In this document: piece after piece, positions 50,858-61,000 of the stretch
Numbering within the stretch: the stretch's first letter is position 1
Layout: the number at the start of each line of letters is the position of its first letter
Assembly: GCF_900188445.1 (NCBI RefSeq)
Contig: NZ_FZOR01000040.1
Coordinates: 21,095-85,094 of the forward strand
Length of the DNA stretch: 64,000 nt
Origin: Actinomadura meyerae
Lineage (GTDB): Bacteria; Actinomycetota; Actinomycetes; Streptosporangiales; Streptosporangiaceae
Direction: 5' to 3'
Program-made: the position numbers and the translations under genes
The notes under the pieces: generated by a model
Told to the model about the DNA's origin: nothing
The model's input: only the letters and a program-made list of their open reading frames with translations
The model's database searches: none

Positions 50858-52321
50858 CCGTTCTGTGGCCCGCCGGTCGCCGAACCAGCGGCGCAGGGCG
50901 TTCTCCAGGCCGGCTCCGTCGGCCTTCTCGCAGGCATGGGCGACGTGGCCGTCCGGCCGGACGAGGAGTGCGGCCGCGTCGAGCTCCGCGGCGGGCGCGG
51001 CGGTGACGACGCGGACCCGGCCGTCCCAGCCGTCGAGGCCGGGGATCTCAAGGTCCCCGCCCGACAGGTCGAGCAGCAGCCCCCGGCCGTCCCGGAGCAG
51101 GTCGGCGGTGCTCGTGCCGCCCGCGTCCGTGGTGACGGGGACGTCCGGCAGCGGCAGCCCGGTGAGGGGGTGCCCGCCTCCGTCCGGCATCGGGTACCGG
51201 GTCGAGGTGGTGAACCCCAGCAGGTGCCGGTTGACCTCGTCGAAGCGGAGCAACTCGGCCAGGACCGCGCGGACCGGCTCCATCCGGTCCAGCGGATGCA
51301 TCAGCGCCATGCTCGCCTGGGCGTGCAGGTACATCCGCTCGCCGACGGGGCGGCGTTCGGCCTCGTAGGTGTCGAGCAGCCCGGCGGGCGCGGTGCCGTC
51401 GATCTCGGCGGCGAGCTTCCAGCCCAGGTTGACCGCGTCGTGGACACCCGTGTTGAGCCCCTGGGTGCCCGAGATGAACAGGTGGTGCGCGGCGTCCCCG
51501 GCGACCAGGATCCGGCCCGCGCGGTACCGTTCGGCCAGCCGGTTCGGGCCGCCGAACCGGGACAGCCATCTCGCTTCGCCGACCTCGACGTCGCGGCCGG
51601 CGACGCGTTTCACCGCGGCCAGCAGCTCCTCGACCGTCACCGGCTCCTCGGGACCGGACGGATCCGCGCCGAACTCGATCGTCATCAGGCGGATCATGCC
51701 GGGTTCGAGGGGCAGCGCCCCGAAGAGGCCCGCCTGACCGAGATCCTGCTCGAACAGCTCCCCTCCGGCGGGGACCGCCACGTCCCCCAGCAGACCGAGG
51801 TAGGTCGGGCCGTCGCCGTCGAAGCGGATGCCCGCCAGGTCGCGCACCGTGCTCCCGGGCCCGTCGCAGCCGACGAGGTACGCGGCGCGGAGCCGGTCGG
51901 CGCCGCCGGCGGACTCGACGGTGACGGTGACGCCGGTCTCGTCCTGCTCGGCGCCGGTCACGCGGCACTCGTACCGGAACTCCGCTCCCAGTTCGGCGGC
52001 GCGCTCCGCGAGGAGCCGTTCGGTCCGCCACTGGGGGTAGGCGGTGGTGAGGTCCTCCGCGCCGACCGTGTCGAGGTCGAGCCAGAGGAAGGCGAACGGG
52101 GTCCGCGGCCAGACGAAGGTGTCCTCCTCGCGGATGCGCTCGGTGAGCCCGCGCTTCCGGAAGATCTCGAGGGTGCGGCCGTGGACCGCCATGCCGTTCG
52201 ACCGCTCGGGCCGTTCGCCCTGCGGGTCGACGACCACGACCGGAACGCCGGCCAGCCTCAGCTCGCAGGCGAGCATGAGCCCGGTCGGGCCTGCTCCGGC
52301 GATGACGACGGTGCGGGTCAC
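50852..52321 (-). CDS. FAD-dependent monooxygenase (aromatic hydroxylase family)
   Basis: A 489-residue group A flavin monooxygenase. Motifs are GAGPTGLMLACELRLAG (Rossmann, residue 8), CDGPGSTVRDLAGI (DG motif) and RILVAGDAAHHLFISGTQGLNTGVHDAVNLGWKLA (second FAD motif) near 290. It ends in a thioredoxin-like domain (DGHVAHACEKADG). Relatives hydroxylate aromatic polyketides or modify rifamycin-type antibiotics. The GTG at 52321 overlaps the ferredoxin stop. It is third in the P450-ferredoxin-monooxygenase operon. Either oxidative tailoring or self-resistance is possible. Confidence 0.9.
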   Translation of the reverse strand: MTRTVVIAGAGPTGLMLACELRLAGVPVVVVDPQGERPERSNGMAVHGRTLEIFRKRGLTERIREEDTFVWPRTPFAFLWLDLDTVGAEDLTTAYPQWRTERLLAERAAELGAEFRYECRVTGAEQDETGVTVTVESAGGADRLRAAYLVGCDGPGSTVRDLAGIRFDGDGPTYLGLLGDVAVPAGGELFEQDLGQAGLFGALPLEPGMIRLMTIEFGADPSGPEEPVTVEELLAAVKRVAGRDVEVGEARWLSRFGGPNRLAERYRAGRILVAGDAAHHLFISGTQGLNTGVHDAVNLGWKLAAEIDGTAPAGLLDTYEAERRPVGERMYLHAQASMALMHPLDRMEPVRAVLAELLRFDEVNRHLLGFTTSTRYPMPDGGGHPLTGLPLPDVPVTTDAGGTSTADLLRDGRGLLLDLSGGDLEIPGLDGWDGRVRVVTAAPAAELDAAALLVRPDGHVAHACEKADGAGLENALRRWFGDRRATERL

Positions 52322-52608
52322 GGGTCCTCCGTCTCGGTTCGGTTCTCGGGGCGTCGGGTCCGGGCGGGCGGGTGCCCGCCGTCGCGTCGCCCGGCGAGCC
52401 GGAGGGCCCCCGACGGGCACGCCTCCACCGCCGTCCGGACGGCGTCGAGGTCGCGCTCGGCGATGTCGCGGCGCAGGACCACCAGGCCGGCGTCGTCGTC
52501 CTGGTCGAACAGCTCGGGCGCGTGCAGGACGCACTGGCCGGCGCCGATGCATTCCGCGCGGTCCAGGACCAGCATCCCGTCCGGTCCTCTCCGGATGGCG
52601 GTCACCAT
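52318..52608 (-). CDS. [3Fe-4S] ferredoxin, P450 partner
   Basis: A 96-residue ferredoxin. AECIGAGQCVLHAPELFDQDDDAGLVVL carries the Cys-x5-Cys pair and EACPSGAL the third cluster Cys with the following Pro, as in P450-linked [3Fe-4S] ferredoxins of Streptomyces. The Arg/Pro-rich C-terminus is unusual. The ATG at 52608 overlaps the stop of the upstream P450 gene, so the pair is translationally coupled. The single ferredoxin may serve all three P450s of the cluster. Confidence 0.92.
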   Translation of the reverse strand: MVTAIRRGPDGMLVLDRAECIGAGQCVLHAPELFDQDDDAGLVVLRRDIAERDLDAVRTAVEACPSGALRLAGRRDGGHPPARTRRPENRTETEDP

Positions 52609-53831
52609 GCGACCGGCAGGGCGTGCAGGCCGTAGACGACCGAGTCGTTCTTGAACGACAGGCCGGCCGGGTCGGTGTCCAGGCGCAGCTTCGGGAACCG
52701 CCGGAACAGGCTCTCCAGGACGATCTCCAGTTCGACCCGGGCGAGGTTCTGCCCGATGCACTGGTGCACCCCGAACCCGAAGGCGACGTGCGGCTGGTCG
52801 GCCCGCCCGATGTCGAACTCCTCGGGGTCGGTGAAGGCGTCCCGGTCGCGGTTGGCCGCGCCGACCAGCGCGTAGATCCCGTCCCCGGCGCGGATGCGCT
52901 GTCCACCGATCTCGACGTCCTCGACGGCGGCGCGCGCGGCGGCCAGGTCGCCGATGCTGAAGTAGCGCAGCAGCTCCTCGACCGCGTGGGGCCAGCGGGC
53001 GGCGTCCTCGCGGAGCTCGGCGACCAGCTCGGGCCGGTCCAGCAGCAGCAGGGTGCTCAGGGAGATCATGTTGGCGGTGGTCTCGTGCCCGGCGTTGAGC
53101 AGGGCCTGCGCCGTGGCGACGATCCGGTCCGCCTGCCCGCCCTCGGAGTCGACCGCCGCCAGCGTGCTCAGGATGTCCTCGCCCGGGTCGCGGCGCTTGC
53201 TCTCCAGCAGCTCGCCCAGGTAGCCGCGCAGCTCGCCCATCGCGGTGAGCACCTCGTGCGGGGTGCTGGTCCGGCGCAGCGGGATCTCCGCGCGTTCCTG
53301 GAAGAACTCGTGGTCGGCGTAGGGCACGCCGAGCAGGTCGCAGATCACCAGCGACGGGACCGGCAGCGCCAGCGTCCGCACCAGGTCGGTGGGCGGCCCG
53401 ATCTCGCCCATGTCGTCCAGCGTGCGGTCGACGATCTCCTGGATCCGGGGGCGCAGGTTCCGCACCTGCCGCACCGTGAACCTCGGCAGCAGCAGCTTGC
53501 GGTAGGTGGTGTGCTCGGGCGGGTCGGTGCGGAAGTACGGCACCGGGATGCCCGCGGGCAGCGGGGGGAGGCCGCCGGGCACCGGGCATCCGGGGGTGCG
53601 CAGGTCGGCGGAGACCCCCGGGTGGGTGAGCGTCGTGCGGACGTCGTCGTAGCGGGTGACGAGCCACACCTGCCGGCCGTCGGCGAGCCGTGCCCGCGCC
53701 ACCGGCTCCTCGGTCCGGAGCCGCTCGTACTCGGCGGGCAGGCCGAACGGGCACGAGGACGGGCGCGGCATCGGGAAGCGGAGCCGGTCGTCGGCCTCGC
53801 CGGCCGGCGGACGGTGGGAAAGGTCCGTCAT
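52602..53831 (-). CDS. Cytochrome P450, CYP105-like
   Basis: A 409-residue P450. The start RPSSCPFGLPAEYERLR, I-helix LNAGHETTAN, ExxR in AVEELLRYFS and haem loop FGFGVHQCIGQNLARVE match the CYP105 group of actinomycetes. The gene is followed by its ferredoxin with overlapping codons, a CYP105 trait. It heads the minus operon P450-ferredoxin-FAD monooxygenase. A SARP-like box at 53886-53902 lies 55 bp upstream, overlapping the end of the TetR gene. Confidence 0.93.
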   Translation of the reverse strand: MTDLSHRPPAGEADDRLRFPMPRPSSCPFGLPAEYERLRTEEPVARARLADGRQVWLVTRYDDVRTTLTHPGVSADLRTPGCPVPGGLPPLPAGIPVPYFRTDPPEHTTYRKLLLPRFTVRQVRNLRPRIQEIVDRTLDDMGEIGPPTDLVRTLALPVPSLVICDLLGVPYADHEFFQERAEIPLRRTSTPHEVLTAMGELRGYLGELLESKRRDPGEDILSTLAAVDSEGGQADRIVATAQALLNAGHETTANMISLSTLLLLDRPELVAELREDAARWPHAVEELLRYFSIGDLAAARAAVEDVEIGGQRIRAGDGIYALVGAANRDRDAFTDPEEFDIGRADQPHVAFGFGVHQCIGQNLARVELEIVLESLFRRFPKLRLDTDPAGLSFKNDSVVYGLHALPVAW

Positions 53832-53885
53832 GCGGTCCCCCGAATCGGGAGGGGCAGTGGGGCCGTTCCACCGTGACGGACCGGA

Positions 53886-53902
53886 TTAAAGCGCGTCTTA
53901 AG
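53886..53902. promoter_or_regulatory. SARP-like tandem box upstream of the P450-ferredoxin operon
   Basis: The minus strand reads CTTAAGACGCGCTTTAA, two TTAA-type repeats about one helical turn apart. It overlaps the TetR stop codon and lies 55 bp before the P450 start. It is closest in sequence to the box at 44151-44167. Confidence 0.65.
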
Positions 53903-54485
53903 CGGCGGGGTCCCGCGGGCGGAGACCGTCCAGGAGCAGGTCGAGCAGCCGGGCGGCCTCCCGCGGCTGCGGACCGGCGGTCACCGCGACGGCCGTGACG
54001 AGCCGGAGCAGGTCGGCCATGTCGAGATCGGCGCGAATCCTGCCGTCGAGCTGGGCGCGCGCCAGCAGCTCGGCCCCGCCGTCCTGCATGGCCGAGCAGG
54101 ACGCGGCGAGCGGGGAGTCCTGGTCGCGCAGCCCGGACATGATCGACAGCGCCAGCCCGCGGTACCGGGTGGAGTGCGTGATGTAGGCGTGCAGCCAGTC
54201 CACCAGCGCGGCGTCGGAGTCCTCCTGCCCGGCCAGCTCCCTGGCCCGGCTGCCGAGCGCGATGAAGCGGTCGGAGAGCATCGCCTCCAGCAGGGCCTCC
54301 TGGGAGGGGAAGTGCCGGTAGATCGTGGCGACGCCGAGGCCGGCGTGCCGGGCGACCTCCTCGAGGGAGACGTCGGTGCCCCGCTCGTCGTACATGTGCC
54401 GGGCCGAGGCCAGGAGCAGGTCCCGGTTCCGCCGCGCATCCCTGCGGGCGCCGGGCACGGGGGTCGCCGATCTCCGCTCCGCCAT
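53898..54485 (-). CDS. TetR family transcriptional regulator
   Basis: A 195-residue repressor-type protein. The N-terminal HTH is ARHAGLGVATIYRHFPSQEALLEAM (about residues 44-70), preceded by a basic arm (ARRDARRNRDLLLASARHMYDERG). The C-terminal ligand domain is of the TetR_C-type with no family assigned. The ATG at 54485 follows a GAGG-like site. Such proteins often control an exporter, so the MFS gene with its inverted-repeat operator is the likely target. No palindrome was noticed in its own upstream gap (54486-54556). Confidence 0.88.
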   Translation of the reverse strand: MAERRSATPVPGARRDARRNRDLLLASARHMYDERGTDVSLEEVARHAGLGVATIYRHFPSQEALLEAMLSDRFIALGSRARELAGQEDSDAALVDWLHAYITHSTRYRGLALSIMSGLRDQDSPLAASCSAMQDGGAELLARAQLDGRIRADLDMADLLRLVTAVAVTAGPQPREAARLLDLLLDGLRPRDPAA

Positions 54486-54556
54486 GACCTCGCCTCGGGC
54501 GGACCGACCGCCCCCCGTTCCGGCCGCCCACGGGAACGGGGGGATCCCTGTCGTTC

Positions 54557-57508
54557 TCACCGTACCGCTCCGGAGCCGCGGCCCCCGTCGGTGGCGTGCG
54601 GGTACCGCCGGCCCCGGTCCGCGCGATGCATGATCTTGATGAGCATGCTCCGCGAGCTGATGTTGAGCTTGCGGTACACGCGGTTGAGGTGCACCTCCAC
54701 GGTGCGCGGGCTCAGCGACAGCTCCTCGGCGATCTCCTTGGTGCGCAGCCCGCTGCCGGTGATCGCCGCGATCTCCCGCTCCCGGTTGGTGAGCACCGAC
54801 AGGTCGACGGCCGGGAGCGGCGCGTCGGCCGGTCCGGCGGTCACCGCGGACCCGGCGGCCCGTTCCAGCGTCTCGACCTCCCGCATCACCCGCCACCCGT
54901 CGCACCGGCGGGCGAGCTCGCGGGCCAGGGACAGCGGGGGCAGCGCCCGCTCGGGATCACCGAGTTCGATGAGGTTGCGCGCCACGACGGTCAGCGCGCA
55001 CGCCTTGGCGTGCGACATCCCGGCCGAGGCGAAGCGGTCCGCCGCGCGCTGGGCGTGCGCGGCGGCGGAGGCCGGGTCTCCCGCCGCGGTGCGCTCCAGC
55101 CCGCGGGCCAGGTTCGCGTACGCCTCGGGCACGGGCAGCTTCGAGGTGGCCGCGCGTTCGGCGCGCTCGGCCCAGTCCCGGGCCTGCTCTCCGGCCTCGA
55201 CGCCACTGGTGATGATCATGGTGTAGCACTGCGGGCGCAGGAAGGGCGGGATGGCGGGGAGGTCGGGCCCGCCTCCCGCCTCCAGCAGGACGCTGTAGGC
55301 GCGCCTCGGGTCGCCGGTCAGGTGGCAGACGTTGGACAGCACCACCGCGCCCGCGATCTCCCAGTAGAAGCGCTGCTCGCTGAGGACCGTGACGGCCTGC
55401 TCGGCGAGCCGGACGGCCTCGCCGGCCTCGTCGGGCTCACCGGTCCACGCGGTGGTGAAGGCCTCCAGCGCCAGCGCGAGACCGCGGACGTGGTTCAGGC
55501 GCATCTCCTCCGCCAGTTCGCGCGCCTTACGGGCGAGCCGCGCCGCCTCCTTCAGGCTCCGGGAGTGCCGGTGCACGTTGCCCAGGCCGAGGAGCAGGAC
55601 CGGCAGAAGGAACCGCTGGCCGTGGTTGCGCGCGATGTCGACGCCCCGGGAGAAGTGCCGTTCGGCGCGCGAGTAGCGGCCGACCATCGACTCGGCCCAG
55701 CCGAGCAGGCCGAGGTACTCCGGATGCCGGACCAGGTCGGAGTCGGACAGTTCGTCGATCAGCAGGGCGGCGCGTTCGATCTCCCCGCTCGCGTTGGGCA
55801 GCCCGTTGAAGGTGTCGCAGAGCCCGTTCAGGATGACGGCCCCCGCCTCCGACAGCCGGTCGTGGTGGCGGCGCGCGATGGAGATCGCCATCCGGACCTG
55901 GTCGCAGGACGGCGGGTGGCCGTCGAACGCGCTGATCAGCCCGTGCTCGATCAGCAGGTCGGCGGTCTCGGGCGGCGGGTTGTCGGCCGCGAGCAGCTCG
56001 GAGACCGTCCGCGACAGCACGGCCCTGGCCTCGGTGAAGTTGCCCAGCAGGCACTCCACGATCGCGGCGAAGGCGATCGCGGAGGGCAGCGCGCTGTCGC
56101 CGGCCTCGACCTGCTGGATGGCCTGGTGGAGCAGCCCGCGGCTCTCGTCCAGCCGGCCGCTCAGCCCCAGCGCCTTGGTCTGCAGGAGCAGCAGCCGGAT
56201 GCCGGTCTCCGACGACCGCTCCTCGGCCGGCAGCTCGGCCACGGCGATCTTCAGCCAGCGCGCGGCGAGGTCGGGAGCGGTCCGCAGCGCCTCCTCGGCC
56301 GCGCTGGCGAGGATGTTCGCGTGCTCGGCGCTCGCGGGGCCGAGAGAACGTTCCACAAAGGGCGCGAGTTCCGACGGGGGGACGCCGCGTTCCATCAGGG
56401 TCCGCAGCGTCGTGTGGTGGGCCCCGAGCAGCCATGCGGAATCCGAAAGCGAGTACGCGACGCGGCGGAGGACCGGATGGCGGAATGCGAAATTGGCCTT
56501 GCCCGGGACGGCGCGGAGCAGGTCGCGGGCGAGCAGCGAGGTGACGGCCTCTTTCACCACGGTGGCGTCGAAACCCGTGAGGGTCATGAGTGACTTGATG
56601 TCGGAATGCCCGTCAAGGACGGCCGCGGCGGCCGCGATGAGAAAGTCGCGTTCGCCCAGGGCGGCCAGTTCCCCGCGCAGCAGGCCGGCTATCTTCGGGG
56701 GCAGGCAGCGGGGGCCGTCGGCGGCGACGGCGCCGAGGCCGTCGTCCGGCTCGCCGCCCAGGACCGCGTGGGCCAGCACGATGAGGTAGAGGGGGATCCC
56801 CTCGCTCTCCCGGTGCAGCGCGGCCAGCCGCGGGTCGTCGGGGAGCAGGCCCAGCAGTTCGGCGGACTGCTCGAGCGACAGCGGGCTGAGCTCGATCCGG
56901 GTGATGGTGCCGAGTTCGCCGGCGTGCGCGAAGGTGCTCAGCAGCCGGGGCGGGGTCTGCCGGGGACGGTGCGTGATCACCAGGAGCGGCTGGTCGGCTC
57001 CGGGATGCCGGACCAGGTGGTCGATGAGCTCGGCCGAGGCCAGGTCGGCCCAGTGGAAGTCCTCGAAGATGATGAGCGGCTTGGTCGCCGCGGGGGAGCA
57101 GAGCAGGGCCCACAGCGCCGCGGCCGCGCGGTGGAACTCCCAGGTCGTGCCCGGCTTGTCGGCGGGGCACGGGAGGCGGGCCCGCGCGATCATCTGCTCG
57201 ATCAGCGCCCGGTCGTCGGCGGGCAGTGCGGCGGTGGCCTCGCGAAAGGGCTGGGTGCCGAGCAACTGGGCCAGGCAGTAGTAGGGCAGCTGCCGCTCGA
57301 ACTCGGTGCAGCGGATGTGGGTGACCGGGATCCCCCGGCGGCGGGCCTCCTTCATCATCTCGCCCAGCAGCCGGGTCTTGCCGCTTCCCGGGTCTCCGGA
57401 GAGTTCGATGATCCGGCCCTTGCCGGCGTCGAGGGCGGCGAGTGCCCGCCGGGTCTCGGCGGGTCTGACGGTGTCTGCGGACTCTTCCCAACGACCGGCG
57501 AAACTCAT
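54557..57508 (-). CDS. Large ATP-binding LuxR-family regulator (LAL)
   Basis: A 983-residue LAL-type activator. Walker A is GDPGSGKT at residues 38-45 with a Walker B region LIIFEDFHWADLASAE, then a long TPR-like helical centre (residues about 420-900), and a C-terminal LuxR HTH (LTNREREIAAITGSGLRTKEIAEELSLSPRTVEVHLNRVYRKL). LAL proteins activate macrolide and polyene clusters. The ATG at 57508 is chosen because it starts before the family's MxFxGR entry and has AGGGG upstream; the region before it is not conserved. It adjoins the PKS genes and may activate them. Confidence 0.9.
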   Translation of the reverse strand: MSFAGRWEESADTVRPAETRRALAALDAGKGRIIELSGDPGSGKTRLLGEMMKEARRRGIPVTHIRCTEFERQLPYYCLAQLLGTQPFREATAALPADDRALIEQMIARARLPCPADKPGTTWEFHRAAAALWALLCSPAATKPLIIFEDFHWADLASAELIDHLVRHPGADQPLLVITHRPRQTPPRLLSTFAHAGELGTITRIELSPLSLEQSAELLGLLPDDPRLAALHRESEGIPLYLIVLAHAVLGGEPDDGLGAVAADGPRCLPPKIAGLLRGELAALGERDFLIAAAAAVLDGHSDIKSLMTLTGFDATVVKEAVTSLLARDLLRAVPGKANFAFRHPVLRRVAYSLSDSAWLLGAHHTTLRTLMERGVPPSELAPFVERSLGPASAEHANILASAAEEALRTAPDLAARWLKIAVAELPAEERSSETGIRLLLLQTKALGLSGRLDESRGLLHQAIQQVEAGDSALPSAIAFAAIVECLLGNFTEARAVLSRTVSELLAADNPPPETADLLIEHGLISAFDGHPPSCDQVRMAISIARRHHDRLSEAGAVILNGLCDTFNGLPNASGEIERAALLIDELSDSDLVRHPEYLGLLGWAESMVGRYSRAERHFSRGVDIARNHGQRFLLPVLLLGLGNVHRHSRSLKEAARLARKARELAEEMRLNHVRGLALALEAFTTAWTGEPDEAGEAVRLAEQAVTVLSEQRFYWEIAGAVVLSNVCHLTGDPRRAYSVLLEAGGGPDLPAIPPFLRPQCYTMIITSGVEAGEQARDWAERAERAATSKLPVPEAYANLARGLERTAAGDPASAAAHAQRAADRFASAGMSHAKACALTVVARNLIELGDPERALPPLSLARELARRCDGWRVMREVETLERAAGSAVTAGPADAPLPAVDLSVLTNREREIAAITGSGLRTKEIAEELSLSPRTVEVHLNRVYRKLNISSRSMLIKIMHRADRGRRYPHATDGGRGSGAVR

Positions 57509-57972
57509 GGAGCCTGCCCCTTTCGGTCGACGCTGGATCTCCTGCCGTTCGCGAGGTGGGATGTCGGGCTTTCGGATGGCCGGCGCGACTCCTTGTAACG
57601 GATCTTCCTGACTTACTGAATCTCGCTGTCCGGAAATTGACAGGCGACGCCGTCTCCTTTTCGGGTTCAGGTCGCTGCGCATCCCCGAATTTCGTTGTCG
57701 AAGCAACCTCGATCGTAGCCCTTGCGGGCCCGGTTTCTACCGATTGTGCCGCATTCTGATCGTGGCCCGAGGTCGCGGTGGCGGTAGCGGTTCGTGCATG
57801 ATTCGTCGCTTTCCGTCGCCGAGCGTGCGATGCGGCGGCTCTTGCCTGGCATGATTCGGAGGTGTCCGGCGGGCGGCCGGACGGCTCGGGGCCGGGCGGG
57901 CGCAGATCCGGCGACGGTGACCACTTCCGGCAATACCAACTCTTCCAGTAGGAGATATGGAGATGGTATGCG
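57509..57972. other. Intergenic region upstream of the LAL gene; no gene supported
   Basis: About 460 bp with lower GC than its neighbours and no convincing ORF; the frames present lack ribosome sites or have random composition. It should hold the promoter of the LAL regulator (-). A purine-rich GGAGATATGGAGATGG stretch lies near the right end. No operator could be assigned. Confidence 0.6.
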
Positions 57973-58003
57973 GCGGCGGCGCACCGGTCGGGTGCGCCGC
58001 CGC
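57973..58003 (-). terminator. Strong hairpin after the PKS genes
   Basis: GCGGCGGCGCACC (57973-57985) and GGTGCGCCGCCGC (57991-58003) form a perfect 13 bp stem with a 5-nt loop, 22 bp past the PKS stop in the direction of transcription. Confidence 0.8.
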
Positions 58004-58025
58004 CTCGGCCTCTCGTTCGCGCAGG

Positions 58026-61000
58026 TCAGCCCGCTGAGAGCGCATCGAGTAGGTGGTCGGCCAGCAGGGCGGGCGTCGGGTGGTCGAAGGCCGCGACCGG
58101 GTCCAGCCGCAGGCCGGTCACCGCGCACAGCCGGTTGCGCAGTTCGAGCGCGGTGAGGGAGCTGAACCCGAGTGCGAGGAACTCCTGGTCGTCGGCGACC
58201 TCGGCATCGGGGCCGAGCCCGAGCACCGCGGCGGCGTGCGTGCGCACCAGCTCCGCCACGACCCGCGCGCGCCCGGCCGGTTCGGTCTCCCCGGCCAGCC
58301 GGTCCCGGAACTCGGCGGCCGCCTCGGCGTCCGGGGCGGGCGAGGCGTCGGCCTCGGCGAACGGGAGCGCCGGGGGGACGGGCCGGTGCCGGTCCCACCA
58401 CCCGGCCAGGACGGGCAGCAGCCCGGCCAGGGCGTCCTTGCGGTCGGCGGGGAGGTCGAGGGCGTCGGTGAGCCAGGCGATGTCGGACGTCCGCACCGCC
58501 TCCCAGAACGCCGCCTGCGCCCCGGTCGCCGCTCCCTCGGCGGCGTCGAGCCAGTAGCGCCGGCGCTGGAAGGCGTAGGTCGGGAGGTCCACGAGCCGTG
58601 CCCCGGCGTAGACGCGGCCCCAGTCCGGGCGGACGCCGCGGGTGAACGCGGTCGCCAACGCGAGCATCACCGCGCGCCGGTCGGGCCGGTCGCGCCGGAC
58701 CGCCGGGACGCAGGCCCCCTCCGGCAGCGTCGGCTGCGCCATCGGGGTGAGGACGGCGTCCGGCCCGATCTCGATCGCGGTGGTCACGCCTTCGGCGGCC
58801 AGCGTCCGGACGCCGTCGTGGAACCGGACGGTCTCCCGGATGTGCCGCGTCCAGTAGTCCGGTGACCGCAGGTCGCCGGGGTCGGCGATCCGTCCGGTGA
58901 GGTTCGAGACCAGGGGGATGGACGGGGCGTGGAACCGCACGCCCCGCGCCGCCTCCCGGAACTCCTCCAGGATCGGGTCCATGTGCGGGGAGTGGAAGGC
59001 GTGGCTGACGCGCAGCCGCTTGGCCCGGTGCCCGCGCTCCCTCCACTCCCGGGCGAACGCGGCGACCGGCCCGGCGTCCCCCGAGACGACCGTCGAGTCC
59101 GGCCCGTTCACGGCGGCGATCGACACCCCGGGAGGGAGTTCCGGCGCGATGTCGTCCGCCGCCGCCCGCAGGGAGACCATCGCCCCGTCCGTGCGGGCGG
59201 CCTGCATCAGCCGGCCGCGCGCGGCCACCAGCCGGGCCGCGTCCGGAAGGTCGAGCACGCCCGCGACGTGGGCGGCGGCCAGCTCGCCGACCGAGTGCCC
59301 GATGACCAGGTCGGGCCGCAGGCCCCATGACGCGAAGAGGCGGTACAGCGCGGTCTCGAACGCGAACAGCGCGGCCTGGGCGTGGCAGGTCTCGTCGATC
59401 GGGCCGTCCGCCGCGAACATCACCTCCTTGACCGGACGCTCCAGGTGCGGGTCGAGGCACGCCGCCGCCTCGTCCAGCGCGGCGGCGAAGACGGGATGCG
59501 CCTCGTGCAGTTCGCGTCCCATGCCGGGGCGCTGGCTGCCCTGGCCGGAGAACAGGAACGCCGTCCGGCCGGGGCCCGCCGAGCCCCGCACCACGTCGGG
59601 CGAGATCTCACCCGCGGCCAGTCCCGCCAGGGCGTCCATGAGGTCGCCGGCGGTGCTCCCCAGCACGACCGCACGGTGCTCGAACGCGGTGCGCGACGTC
59701 GCGAGGGAACGGCCGACGTCGGCGGCGGCCGTCACCGGGCCACCGGCGAGATGGTCGTGGAGGCGTGCGGCCTGAGCGCGCAGCGCGGTCTCGCTCCTGG
59801 CGGACAGCACCCACGGCACCGGCACCGGCACCGCCGTCTCCGCGGAGGCGGCGGCGTCCTCCGCGGGGGCCTCCTCCAGGATCAGGTGGGCGTTGGTGCC
59901 GCTGATGCCGAACGAGGAGACGCCCGCGCGGCGCGGCCGGCCGGGATCCTCCCAGGGGACTGGTTCGGTGAGCAGCCGGACCGCGCCGGAGTTCCAGTCG
60001 ACGTGGGGTGTGGGTTCGTCGGCGTGCAGGGTCGGGGGGAGGAGGGCGTGCCGCATCGCCATGATCATTTTGATGGTTCCGGCGGCTCCGGCGGCGGCCT
60101 GGGTGTGGCCGATGTTGGATTTGATCGAGCCGAGCCACAGGGGTGTGTCGCGGTCCTGTCCGTAGGCGGTGAGGAGTGCCTGGGCCTCGATCGGGTCGCC
60201 GAGCGTGGTGCCGGTGCCGTGCGCCTCGACGGCGTCCACGTCGCCGGGTCCAAGGCCCGCGTCGGCGAGCGCGGCGCGGATGACCCGCTGCTGCGCCGGG
60301 CCGTTCGGCGCGGTCAGCCCGTTGCTCGCGCCGTCCTGGTTGACCGCCGACCCCCTGATGACGGCGAGGACGGGATGCCCCTCGCGCCGTGCGTCCGACA
60401 GGCGTTCGAGCAGCAGCAGGCCCGCGCCCTCACCGAACCCGGTGCCGTCGGCCGCCGCGCCGAACGAGCGGCAGCGGCCGTCCGGCGACAGGCCGCGCTG
60501 CCGGCTGAACTCCACGAACAGCGACGGCGTCGACATGACGGTGACGCCGCCCGCCAGCGCGAGGTCGCAGTCGCCGTTCTGGAGCGCCCGCGCGGCCAGG
60601 TGCAGCGCCACCAGTGACGACGAGCAGGCCGTGTCGACGGTGACGGCCGGGCCTTCGAGGCCGAGCGTGTAGGCGATCCGCCCGGACGCGACGCTGCCCG
60701 CGCCGCCGTTGCCGAGGAAGCCCTCGAGCTCCTGCGGGACGCTGCGGAGCCGGTGCGCGTGATCTCCGTACATCACCCCGGCGAACACGCCCGTCCGGCT
60801 CCCGCGCAGCGAGCGCGGATCGATCCGGGCCCGCTCCACGGCCTCCCACGCGGTCTCCAGCAGCAGCCGCTGCTGCGGGTCGGTGGCGAGCGCCTCGCGC
60901 GGGCCCAACCCGAAGAACCCCGCGTCGAAGTCGAGCGCGTCGTGCAGGAACGCGCCCCGCCGCGTGGACGACTTCCCCGGCGCGTCCGGATCGGGGTCGT

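Noticed and set aside
57737..58045. 102-codon minus-strand ORF overlapping the hairpin after the PKS genes
   Set aside because: Random, Arg/Pro-rich composition, no ribosome site, and it crosses the terminator stem.
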